This document shows positions 1-5,891 of a stretch of DNA of 11,274 nucleotides, in pieces. Under the pieces are notes generated by a model. The model made no database searches. It was not told where the DNA came from and was given only the letters and a program-made list of their open reading frames with translations. Both the position numbers and the translations under genes were made by a program. The stretch's first letter is position 1, and each line of letters begins with the position of its first letter. Source of the DNA: a bacterium (GTDB lineage: Bacteria > Vulcanimicrobiota > Vulcanimicrobiia > Vulcanimicrobiales > Vulcanimicrobiaceae); assembly GCA_021807645.1 (NCBI GenBank), contig JAKBCP010000009.1:1-11274 (forward strand). The letters run 5' to 3'.

Positions 1-729
1 ATTGGGTTTGCCGTTCGGGTTGAAGATATTCCCTTCAGATGCCAACGAGGGTGCGTCGACGTAATAGCCGGTCAGCAAGGTCGAGTTATCGAATGCCGAC
101 TGCGCGCGTCCTTCGAACTTCGAAAAGATCGCGCCCTCGAGGTTCCAGTTTTTGTTGAGCTTGTAGGTAACGTCGCCGCCTTGGAAGGCGACCGGTTTCA
201 GACGCGAATCCGAGCTATTCGCCCACGGCGAATTGAAGACTTGGTTACCCAGCGTCGCGCCGAATCCATGCCCCTGATACTTGACGTACGCTTCGTAAAG
301 CGTGCTCATCTGGAAATCGGGGAGCGTGTTGTCGGCAGCGATTCCCGGCGGTGCCGGAGTGCACGCGTTGCCCGGCGAGGGCTGGTAGTTCGCGGCCTGC
401 GAACAGTTGCCGTTGAGCGGGTTGGCGTAGAAATACGTCGCTCCCAACGTGAAACCGCCGCCGGCGTTATACTCGCCATGCAAGCTGATGCCCGTGTTCC
501 AGGCCGCTTGGTTCGGCCCTTTTTGGGTCGCACTTGCGTTCTGGCGCGTGAAATAATAGCTACGGACGTAGCCTTTGTACGAAAAGCGGCTGACGGGCTT
601 CTTGGATGCGCTCTCTTGTGCGACGATCTTCTTCTTTGCCGGTGTGTCCTGCGTTGCCGCCGACGCGAAAGAAGTTGCCACCATGAGAAGCATCGCAAGG
701 GCCGCGCCGAAGCGCTGAATCATCTTCAT
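1..729 (-). CDS. Outer-membrane porin, OprD-like, 3' end cut by window edge
   Basis: The frame is open from ATG at 729 to base 1, giving 243 residues with no stop, so the C-terminal part lies outside the window. An SD-like AGGGG (737-741) sits 7 nt before the ATG. Residues 1-24 form a signal peptide (charged start, hydrophobic core, ASA cleavage site), followed by a Lys-rich linker to about residue 45. From about residue 48 the protein alternates aromatic and polar residues as beta-barrel strands do (GYVRSYYF, LGATYFYANP). The stretch around LGNQVF...SDSRLKP resembles the OprD/Occ porin family, which forms substrate-selective channels in the outer membrane. Cys109 and Cys123 flank a Pro/Asn-rich stretch and could form a disulfide in an outer loop. 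It follows pstB on the same strand and has a PHO-box-like element upstream, so a role in phosphate or organophosphate uptake is inferred. Porin class is fairly sure, substrate unknown. Confidence 0.8.
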   Translation of the reverse strand, partial: MKMIQRFGAALAMLLMVATSFASAATQDTPAKKKIVAQESASKKPVSRFSYKGYVRSYYFTRQNASATQKGPNQAAWNTGISLHGEYNAGGGFTLGATYFYANPLNGNCSQAANYQPSPGNACTPAPPGIAADNTLPDFQMSTLYEAYVKYQGHGFGATLGNQVFNSPWANSSDSRLKPVAFQGGDVTYKLNKNWNLEGAIFSKFEGRAQSAFDNSTLLTGYYVDAPSLASEGNIFNPNGKPN

Positions 730-771
730 GAATAATCCCCTGTGATTGGTGTATTTGAGGCTCCGGCTCCG

Positions 772-777
772 AGTCTA
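772..777 (-). promoter_or_regulatory. Possible -10 box of the porin promoter
   Basis: The minus strand reads TAGACT here, 4 of 6 matches to TATAAT, and lies 9 nt downstream of the PHO-box-like repeat. In PhoB-activated promoters the box takes the place of the -35 and ends about 10 nt before the -10, so the geometry fits. The hexamer match alone is weak. Confidence 0.3.
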
Positions 778-786
778 GCCCGGCAA

Positions 787-805
787 CGTTAAGGGTACCT
801 TAACA
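787..805 (-). promoter_or_regulatory. PHO-box-like element ahead of the porin gene
   Basis: The plus strand reads TTAAGGGTACCTTAACA at 789-805: hexamers TTAAGG and TTAACA separated by 5 bp, an 11-bp period. Because GTTAAGG and CCTTAAC are inverted copies around GTA, the minus strand also gives TTAAGG-N5-TTAACG in the direction of the porin. PhoB/PhoP-type regulators are known to bind direct repeats with 11-bp spacing, and TTAACA-like hexamers are the PhoP form in Bacillus. The element lies about 60 bp before the porin start and phoB is 2 kb away. Binding is inferred; a plain palindromic operator for another regulator is possible. Confidence 0.45.
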
Positions 806-870
806 GGCCGACCTCTAGGCCGCTTGGACACCCTTATAGAGGCGGAAGTTGCGGCCGAATCCTCGTGTCT

Positions 871-1665
871 CTAGCCGTAGCGGCCGGTAATGTAATCTTC
901 GGTCCGCTTGTCCTTCGGCTTCGTAAAGATATCGGAGGTGGTGCCGCTCTCGATGAGCTCCCCGGAGAGAAAAAACGTCGTGTGATCGCTGATGCGGGCC
1001 GCCTGCTGCATGGAGTGGGTGACGATGACGACGGTGTACTCCCGCTTGAGATCCTCGATGAGATCCTCGATCTTACTGGTCGCGATCGGGTCGAGCGCCG
1101 AGGCGGGCTCGTCCATCAGAATGACCTCGGGGTCGACGGCGAGGCATCGGGCGATACAGAGGCGCTGCTGCTGCCCTCCCGAGAGTTGGAGCGCCGGCCG
1201 ATCGAGCCGATCCTTCACTTCATCCCAGAGCGCGGCGCTGCGCAACGAGCGCTCCGCGATCTCCAGCAGGTGTTCGCGCCGCTTCTCGCCGTGGATGCGC
1301 GGCCCATAGACGACGTTCTCGAAGACCGTTTTCGGGAAGGGGTTCGGTCGCTGAAAAACCATGCCGATGCGATGCCGGATGGAGACCGGGTCGACGTCGG
1401 GCGCGTAGATGTTCTCGCCGTCGAGCAACACCCCGCCCTCGACACGCGCGCCCGGCGTCAGGTCGTGCATGCGATTGAGGGCGCGAAGAAAGGTCGATTT
1501 TCCGCATCCCGACGGCCCGATCAGCGCCATGACGCAATGCTCGGCGACGCCGAGCGAAGCATTCTTCATGGCATGGAACTGCCCGTAATAAACGTCCACG
1601 TTTTGAACGATCAACTTCTCGGCGCGCTCGTCGCGCACGTCGACCGGCGACATCGTCGGAATCAT
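871..1665 (-). CDS. pstB: Phosphate ABC transporter ATP-binding protein PstB
   Basis: This 264-residue protein is the ATPase of the high-affinity phosphate importer PstSCAB; two copies bind PstC and PstA on the cytoplasmic face and power uptake. Visible motifs are Walker [10 protein letters not shown] (50-58), Q-loop Gln105 in the FQRPNPFP stretch typical of PstB, signature LSGGQ (161-165), Walker B VILMDE (181-186), D-loop SALD (189-192) and switch His217. Length and motifs match the family throughout. ATG at 1665 has AGGAG (1671-1675) 5 nt upstream; a second in-frame ATG lies four codons later. It sits downstream of phoR on the same strand after an 83-nt gap, consistent with the known role of the Pst transporter in signalling through PhoR. 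No pstS, pstC, pstA or phoU is visible, so it must pair with permeases encoded elsewhere. Confidence 0.95.
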   Translation of the reverse strand: MIPTMSPVDVRDERAEKLIVQNVDVYYGQFHAMKNASLGVAEHCVMALIGPSGCGKSTFLRALNRMHDLTPGARVEGGVLLDGENIYAPDVDPVSIRHRIGMVFQRPNPFPKTVFENVVYGPRIHGEKRREHLLEIAERSLRSAALWDEVKDRLDRPALQLSGGQQQRLCIARCLAVDPEVILMDEPASALDPIATSKIEDLIEDLKREYTVVIVTHSMQQAARISDHTTFFLSGELIESGTTSDIFTKPKDKRTEDYITGRYG

Positions 1666-1725
1666 ATGCTCTCCTGCTCTCCGTACTTTATGCGACGCCG
1701 AGGGGCGAAATTCCGCGTTATGACT

Positions 1726-1755
1726 CGATTAAAAACCGAGCTTCGGGCCTAATCG
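1726..1755 (-). terminator. Possible weak terminator or attenuator between phoR and pstB
   Basis: On the minus strand, overlapping the phoR stop, CCGA-AGC-TCGG (1736-1746) forms a short hairpin followed at once by five T. An outer arm CGATTA/TAATCG (1726-1731 with 1750-1755) can enclose it. The 4-bp inner stem is weak for a terminator, and read-through into pstB is likely. Confidence 0.25.
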
Positions 1756-2927
1756 CGGGCGACGCGAAGGATCGGCAGCCGCACGACAAACGTCGCGCCG
1801 TGCCCCAGCATCGACTCGGCGGCAATGCTGCCGCGATGCGCCTCGACGATTCCCTTAACGATCGCGAGTCCCAGGCCGGCGCCGCCGTGCTCGCCCTCCC
1901 GGGCGCGCGAGGGATCACCGACGTAGAACCGCTCGAAGATATGCGGGAGGCTGCGATATGGTATCCCATCCCCGCTGTCGCGCACGCGCAGCAACGCATC
2001 GGAGCCCTCCGCATCGATCTCGACGGCGATCTCGCCGCCCGATGGCGTATGCCGCAGCGCATTATCGATGAGATTGACGAATACTTGGGCGAGCCGGTCG
2101 GGATCGGCCTCCAAGCGCACCGGACGGAGCGCCTTCACCTCGAGGTTGATGCCCTTCCCGAGCGCGGCCGGCTCGAAGCTCGCCACGATCGAACGTGCGA
2201 GCTCCTCGAGATCGATTTCGCGGAGACGCAGGCGGATATGCCCCGATTCCGTACTCGCCTGCTCGAGAAAACGAGCGACCAACTCGGTGAGCCGGTCGAC
2301 CTGCGCGAGCGCCTGCGGGAGGAAGAGCGCGCTTGCTTCAGCGTCGCCGGAATCGAGCACCGTCTCGATCATCAGGCGAATCGAGGAGAGCGGCGTTCGT
2401 AATTCATGCGAAACGTTACTGAGGAATTCGGTTCGGGCTCGCTCCAATCGCGCGACTTCGGTACGATCGATCGCCACGAGCACGACGCCCCGCGGCCCAC
2501 GCGCATCAGGCGGCAGCGGCGTTGCAGAGATAGCGAACGTGCGCTGACGCCCGGGCTCGCCAAGTTGTAGCGTTTCGAAGGATGCCTCGCCCTGAAGCGC
2601 ATCGAGCGTCCGTCGCTCGATCGCTACGTTGGGTATCGCGCGCAAGATATGCTCGCCGACCGCACCCTTACGGTTGAAGCGAAAAATTCTCGCCGACGAT
2701 CTATTTGCAAACGCAATGCGCAGATGCTCGTCGACGAGCACCACGCCCAGCGGAAGCCGGTTGAGGATACGGCGAAGATCGCGCAGTAGCGGAGCGCGTT
2801 CGGGCTCTACTCCCTCGACGGCGGGAACGACGAGTTCGTCGCGCGAGCGTCGCGCACCGCGAAGCCACCACCCAGCGGCAAAGCCCGCAACGAGAGCGAT
2901 CGCCGCAGCGATCGCGGCGATCGACAT
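1749..2927 (-). CDS. phoR: Phosphate-regulon sensor histidine kinase PhoR
   Basis: This 392-residue membrane kinase should phosphorylate PhoB under phosphate limitation and dephosphorylate it when phosphate is ample. One hydrophobic segment (about 3-22) anchors the N-terminus; about 50-155 is a PAS-like domain (RLPLGVVLVDE start). The HisKA domain has phospho-acceptor His174 in SHELRTPL. The ATPase domain shows the N box Asn285/Asn289, G1 box DSGDGIP (317-323), F box IFERFY (330-335) and G2 box GGAGLGL (348-354), so it looks fully active. There is no large periplasmic sensor domain, which fits PhoR proteins that read the Pst state rather than a ligand. ATG at 2927 follows the phoB stop by 6 nt with no clear SD, so translation is probably coupled to phoB. 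The phosphate assignment rests on the adjacent pstB as well as on the fold. Confidence 0.88.
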   Translation of the reverse strand: MSIAAIAAAIALVAGFAAGWWLRGARRSRDELVVPAVEGVEPERAPLLRDLRRILNRLPLGVVLVDEHLRIAFANRSSARIFRFNRKGAVGEHILRAIPNVAIERRTLDALQGEASFETLQLGEPGRQRTFAISATPLPPDARGPRGVVLVAIDRTEVARLERARTEFLSNVSHELRTPLSSIRLMIETVLDSGDAEASALFLPQALAQVDRLTELVARFLEQASTESGHIRLRLREIDLEELARSIVASFEPAALGKGINLEVKALRPVRLEADPDRLAQVFVNLIDNALRHTPSGGEIAVEIDAEGSDALLRVRDSGDGIPYRSLPHIFERFYVGDPSRAREGEHGGAGLGLAIVKGIVEAHRGSIAAESMLGHGATFVVRLPILRVARD

Positions 2928-2933
2928 CGAGCG

Positions 2934-3650
2934 TTACCCGCGGAACATGTATCCGCGGCTGCGGACGGTAACGATGTGGCGAGGATTCCGCGAATCGACT
3001 TCGATTTTTTCGCGCAGCCACCGCACGTGCACGCTGATCGTCTGATGCTCGCCGTCGAAGTCGTAGCCCCAGACTTTATCGAGCAACGTCTGTCGCGTAA
3101 CGACGCGACCGTGGTTCTCCATCAGCAGGCGCAGCAGGCTAAATTCTTTCGGGGCGAGCGCGACTTCTTCTCCGCGCACCACCAAACGCTGTCGTGAGGG
3201 ATCGAGCGTAATTTCGCCGAGCGTGAGCGTTTCATCGGGGCCGACCACCAACGGGCCGCCGCGCCGCAAGCGCGCCTTGACTCGCGCGAGAAATTCATGC
3301 AGGGCGAAGGGCTTGGTCACGTAATCGTCGGCGCCGAGTTCGAGCGCGAGAACTTTGTCGATCTCTTGATCTTTCGCGGTGAGCATGATGATCGGCACCG
3401 TTGAGAATTTGCGAATTTCCTTGCACGCTTCGACGCCGTCGAGCACCGGCAGCATGATATCGAGCACGACCAGGTCGGGCTCCTCGCGTTGCGCCAGCGA
3501 GACGGCGGTGCGCCCATCGCCGGCGGTCACGACGCGATAACCGCTCCGCTCCAGGTTGAAGCGAAGGGTCTGCAAAATCGCCGACTCGTCGTCGACGACG
3601 AGGATTTTCTTATCGAAGTCGGCCTGCTTCGTAAATGTCCGTTGCATCAT
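2934..3650 (-). CDS. phoB: Response regulator PhoB, OmpR family
   Basis: This is a transcription factor that should activate phosphate-starvation genes once phosphorylated by PhoR. From the start at 3650 it has 238 residues. The receiver domain has the acidic pair Asp20-Asp21, phospho-acceptor Asp64 (VVLDIMLP), Thr91 and Lys113 (VTKPF). A winged-helix domain covers about 140-235, with the YDFDGEHQTISVHVRWLREKIE recognition region (given here as Tyr-Asp to Ile-Glu) and the RGYMFR end typical of the family. The frame stays open upstream to 3869, but that part overlaps the dehydrogenase and has no homologous look. AGGAG (3656-3660) lies 5 nt before ATG 3650 and 8 nt before the adjacent ATG 3647, so either may be used. 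The dehydrogenase stop overlaps the start by 1 nt (TGATG), indicating coupled translation. Other OmpR-type names (PhoP, RegX3) describe the same kind of protein. Confidence 0.9.
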   Translation of the reverse strand: MMQRTFTKQADFDKKILVVDDESAILQTLRFNLERSGYRVVTAGDGRTAVSLAQREEPDLVVLDIMLPVLDGVEACKEIRKFSTVPIIMLTAKDQEIDKVLALELGADDYVTKPFALHEFLARVKARLRRGGPLVVGPDETLTLGEITLDPSRQRLVVRGEEVALAPKEFSLLRLLMENHGRVVTRQTLLDKVWGYDFDGEHQTISVHVRWLREKIEVDSRNPRHIVTVRSRGYMFRG

Positions 3651-4531
3651 CAGGGCTCCTGCGCTCCGTAGAGTTTCGCTATCGCCGTATAATCGCGCTT
3701 GCCGTCGGTCTCGGATTGCAGCGTGTAGAGCTGATGTGCGAGAGCGGCCTGCGGCATGGGGTGCCCCATCGAACGCGCGGCATCGAGCGCCGCTGCGAGA
3801 TCTTTGCGTAGTAAATCCATCGCGAACCCTCCGTCGAATCCGGCTCCCAGCCACGTCTTGGGAATCCACTGTTCGAGTACGTAATTCGAAGCAGTCGCGC
3901 TTTTGAGAACCTCGCGCACCGCGTCGAGATCGGCTCCCGCCTTCCGCGCGAACATCAACGCTTCGGCGTTGGCGATCATTATGCTGCCGATCGCGATCTG
4001 GTTCACGAGTTTTACCGTCTCGCCCATCCCGACCGGGCCGAGGTGGTGAGGCGTTCCCATCGCCTCGAGCACCGCGCGTACGCGCGCAAAATGCTCCTCG
4101 CTCGCGCCGACCATAATCGTTAACGTGCCGCTCTGCGCGCGCATCGGCCCACCGCTGACGGGCGCGTCGACGAAGCCGATGCCGCGCTGCGCGAGCCGTT
4201 CGGCGAAGCGGCGCGATGCGACCGGTGAGATCGTCGACATATCGACGACGATACTTCCTTCGCGCAATCCATCGACGACGCCGCGATCGGCAAACAGCGC
4301 GTCTTCAACCTGCGGCGCGTCGGGGACGCACAACACGACGATCTCGCTCTCGGCTGCCACGGCGCCCGGGTGCGCAACGGCACGCGCGCCGGCTGCTGCG
4401 AGCCGCTCGAGCGGAGCACGGTTTCGATGCGCCGAGGCAACGACGGAAAAGCCCGAACGCAGCAAGGCATGGGCCATCGGCTCGCCCATAGCGCCGAGCC
4501 CGATAAAACCTATAGTTGTGGGGGATGACAT
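3650..4531 (-). CDS. NAD(P)-dependent beta-hydroxyacid dehydrogenase (HIBADH/GLYR family)
   Basis: This 293-residue protein should oxidise a beta-hydroxyacid, or reduce the matching semialdehyde, in the cytoplasm. The family includes 3-hydroxyisobutyrate dehydrogenase, tartronate semialdehyde reductase and succinic/glyoxylic semialdehyde reductases. Residues 7-16 hold the Rossmann motif GFIGLGAMG, DAPVSGG (122-128) is the substrate loop, and Lys174 in GETVKLVNQ is the catalytic lysine. After the second strand the sequence reads AHRNR (34-38) with no acidic residue, which favours NADP over NAD. Length is normal. The start at ATG 4531 has only a weak upstream GGTG. It is the first gene of the phosphate-response unit and overlaps phoB by 1 nt, yet the family has no known link to phosphate. 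It diverges from the aldolase gene. The substrate cannot be told from sequence. Confidence 0.85.
   Translation of the reverse strand: MSSPTTIGFIGLGAMGEPMAHALLRSGFSVVASAHRNRAPLERLAAAGARAVAHPGAVAAESEIVVLCVPDAPQVEDALFADRGVVDGLREGSIVVDMSTISPVASRRFAERLAQRGIGFVDAPVSGGPMRAQSGTLTIMVGASEEHFARVRAVLEAMGTPHHLGPVGMGETVKLVNQIAIGSIMIANAEALMFARKAGADLDAVREVLKSATASNYVLEQWIPKTWLGAGFDGGFAMDLLRKDLAAALDAARSMGHPMPQAALAHQLYTLQSETDGKRDYTAIAKLYGAQEP
3656..3660 (-). promoter_or_regulatory. Ribosome binding site that decides the phoB start
   Basis: The minus strand reads AGGAG here, inside the last codons of the dehydrogenase gene and 5 or 8 nt before the paired ATGs at 3650 and 3647. It argues against the long upstream extension of the phoB frame. 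Confidence 0.7.
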
Positions 4532-4554
4532 CGCACCAGGCGTTTATCGCTCCC

Positions 4555-4616
4555 GGCGCGCCCTTCCTCGTCCCGGCGCCGGGCATAGGGGCGGGCCTTC
4601 GGCCGGACGAAGCCCC
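4555..4616 (+). promoter_or_regulatory. GC-rich structured leader between the divergent genes
   Basis: The 91-bp gap between the dehydrogenase and aldolase starts is dense in inverted repeats: GGCGCGCC (4555-4562), the perfect 12-bp palindrome CCCGGCGCCGGG (4572-4583), GGCC-TTC-GGCC (4594-4604) and GGGGC (4588-4592) able to pair with GCCCC (4612-4616). The last two end just before the aldolase ATG and could hide its start region in the mRNA. I see no convincing -35/-10 pair in the gap. A regulatory role is inferred from structure alone; high GC makes some such repeats expected. Confidence 0.35.
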
Positions 4617-4622
4617 GGCCCC

Positions 4623-5531
4623 ATGCCTACACCGACTCGTCGTCCTACTTTCGACGACATGAACCTCTCCACGGGCAAACGCGCCCGTCTCCACCGGCTG
4701 ATGTACGAGCATGGCCCCGCGAACGGCACGCTGATGATCCTGCCGATCGACCAGGGCCTCGAGCACGGCCCGATCGACTTCTTCGACAACCCCGATTCGC
4801 TCGATACCGATTGGATCTACCGCCTCGCAGTCGATGGGCGATTCTCGGGCATCGCGTTGCACGTCGGCCTGGCGGAAAAGTACCACCGCCACTACGCCGG
4901 ACGCGTTCCGCTGGTACTCAAAGTAAACGGGAAGACCAATCTCCCCCCCGACGACGAAGCGTTCTCGTCGCTCACCTCCGGCGTCGAAGACGCGGTGCGC
5001 CTTGGAGCGGATGCCGTGGGCTATACGCTCTACGTCGGCAGCCCCTCGCAAGATGTCGATATCGCGCAATGTAACGAAGTGCGCCGCGAATGCGAACGTT
5101 ACGGCATGCCGCTGATCGTCTGGTCCTATCCGCGCGGAAGCGCAGTGAAGGCAAAGGGCGGCGTCGATTCGCTCTATGCAATCGATTACGCGGCCCGGGT
5201 CGCCTGTGAGGTCGGGGCGGATATCGTCAAGCTCAACGAACCGAAATGGGAGCCCGAAGCAGCCGCAAAGTCGCCGAAACCCTACAACGCGCTTGCGTTC
5301 GACGATCTCGAAGGCCTGCGCCGCGTCGTTCGCTCGGCCGGGCGCACCTTGGTTTTGGTCTCGGGAGGCAGCAAAATGGGCGACGAAGCGACGATTCACA
5401 AGGCGCAAATCGCAATGGAGGCCGGGTGCGTCGGGCTCATCTTCGGTCGCAATATGTGGCAACGACCGTGGGAGAACGCGCTTTCGATGGCTGGGCGCAT
5501 GCACGAGCTGATGAAGGGCTATAGCCAATAG
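4623..5531 (+). CDS. fbaB: Class I fructose-bisphosphate aldolase, archaeal (DhnA/FbaB) type
   Basis: The enzyme splits fructose 1,6-bisphosphate to glyceraldehyde 3-phosphate and dihydroxyacetone phosphate, or runs in reverse in gluconeogenesis, through a Schiff-base lysine. Of 302 residues, Asp43 (LPIDQG), Trp167 and Tyr169 (VWSYPRG) and Lys203 (ADIVKLN) line up in order and spacing with the Asp, Trp, Tyr and Schiff-base Lys recalled for the Thermoproteus tenax enzyme. Phosphate-binding loops are SGGS (247-250) and FGRN (274-277). ATG 4623 is chosen because GAAG (4609-4612) lies 10 nt upstream. ATG 4659 is possible, has no SD, and would still keep the conserved TGKRARL start. The frame stays open upstream into the dehydrogenase gene, but that is a shadow. 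It is followed by nfu after 53 nt. Related enzymes in the family (LsrF, ADH synthase) are less likely given the Trp and the phosphate loops. Confidence 0.88.
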   Translation: MPTPTRRPTFDDMNLSTGKRARLHRLMYEHGPANGTLMILPIDQGLEHGPIDFFDNPDSLDTDWIYRLAVDGRFSGIALHVGLAEKYHRHYAGRVPLVLKVNGKTNLPPDDEAFSSLTSGVEDAVRLGADAVGYTLYVGSPSQDVDIAQCNEVRRECERYGMPLIVWSYPRGSAVKAKGGVDSLYAIDYAARVACEVGADIVKLNEPKWEPEAAAKSPKPYNALAFDDLEGLRRVVRSAGRTLVLVSGGSKMGDEATIHKAQIAMEAGCVGLIFGRNMWQRPWENALSMAGRMHELMKGYSQ

Positions 5532-5584
5532 CGCTTGCTCGCTAGCGAAACTGACGGCCGAGCACGAATGGTTAAGGACGTATT

Positions 5585-5824
5585 ATGCATGAAACGACGA
5601 CCGAGCTTGCCGAACGCGTCAACGCGGCACTCGACAAGGTGCGACCGGGAATCGCCGCCGACGGCGGCGAGGTCTGGCTCGTACGGATCGACGGCTCGGT
5701 CGCCTTCGTGCAGATGCTCGGGGCGTGCGGCGGCTGCCCGGCCTCGCACCTAACGCTCAAAGGAGCGATCGAAGCGATCGTTACCGCCGAAGTCCCGGAG
5801 ATCACCGAAGTCGTGCAGGTCTAA
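5585..5824 (+). CDS. Nfu/NifU C-terminal-domain Fe-S cluster scaffold protein
   Basis: This is a 79-residue single-domain Nfu protein, which carries and passes on iron-sulfur clusters, usually as a dimer holding a [4Fe-4S] cluster. The key motif is Cys48-Gly-Gly-Cys51 in GACGGCPAS, preceded by the family's typical RPGIAADGGEV (20-30) and followed by LTLKGAIE (57-64). It lacks the N-terminal A-type or IscU-like domains found in longer Nfu and NifU proteins. AAGGA (5574-5578) sits 6 nt before ATG 5585. It lies 53 nt after the aldolase gene and in front of a strong terminator, so the two probably form one transcript, although no functional link between them is known. No other Fe-S assembly gene is present here. 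Confidence 0.9.
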   Translation: MHETTTELAERVNAALDKVRPGIAADGGEVWLVRIDGSVAFVQMLGACGGCPASHLTLKGAIEAIVTAEVPEITEVVQV

Positions 5825-5840
5825 CCGCACGACTTTTCTT
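5808..5840 (+). terminator. Intrinsic terminator overlapping the nfu stop codon
   Basis: AAGTCGTGC (5808-5816) pairs perfectly with GCACGACTT (5827-5835), a 9-bp stem. After one bulged A, GGT (5818-5820) pairs with ACC (5824-5826) around the triloop CTA. The stem runs straight into TTTTCTT. The nfu stop TAA (5822-5824) is in the hairpin, so the last nfu codons form the left arm. It separates the aldolase-nfu unit from the peptidase gene. Confidence 0.8.
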
Positions 5841-5891
5841 GACCGCTACGTCTCACCCCGCTCACGATCACATAAAAACGAAGGAGAACGA

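Noticed and set aside
181..735. Plus-strand open frame of 184 codons opposite the porin
   Set aside because: The minus-strand frame has a signal peptide, SD and barrel pattern; this one is Arg-rich shadow sequence.
812..842. CCTCTA/TAGAGG inverted repeat as a pstB terminator
   Set aside because: A 6-bp stem with a 19-nt loop and no T run on either side is too weak to call.
865..1752. Plus-strand open frame of 295 codons opposite pstB
   Set aside because: All ABC ATPase motifs are on the minus strand; no domain is seen in this frame.
3651..3869. N-terminal extension of phoB by 73 residues
   Set aside because: It overlaps the dehydrogenase, has Arg-rich shadow composition, and the SD at 3656-3660 marks the real start.
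4511..4516. TATAGT as a -10 box for the aldolase gene
   Set aside because: It matches 5 of 6 bases but lies inside the dehydrogenase coding start and has no -35 at the right distance.
4125..4622. Upstream extension of the aldolase frame by 166 codons
   Set aside because: It overlaps the dehydrogenase N-terminal half on the opposite strand, looks low in complexity, and lies before the family's normal start.
4305..5528. Open frame of 407 codons on the minus strand opposite the aldolase gene
   Set aside because: The aldolase active-site residues are all on the plus strand; this is a GC-driven shadow that also runs into the dehydrogenase in another frame.
5839..5876. TTGACC followed by CATAAA as a promoter for the peptidase gene
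   Set aside because: The spacer is 26 bp and no -10 is found at 16-18 bp, so it does not fit a standard promoter.
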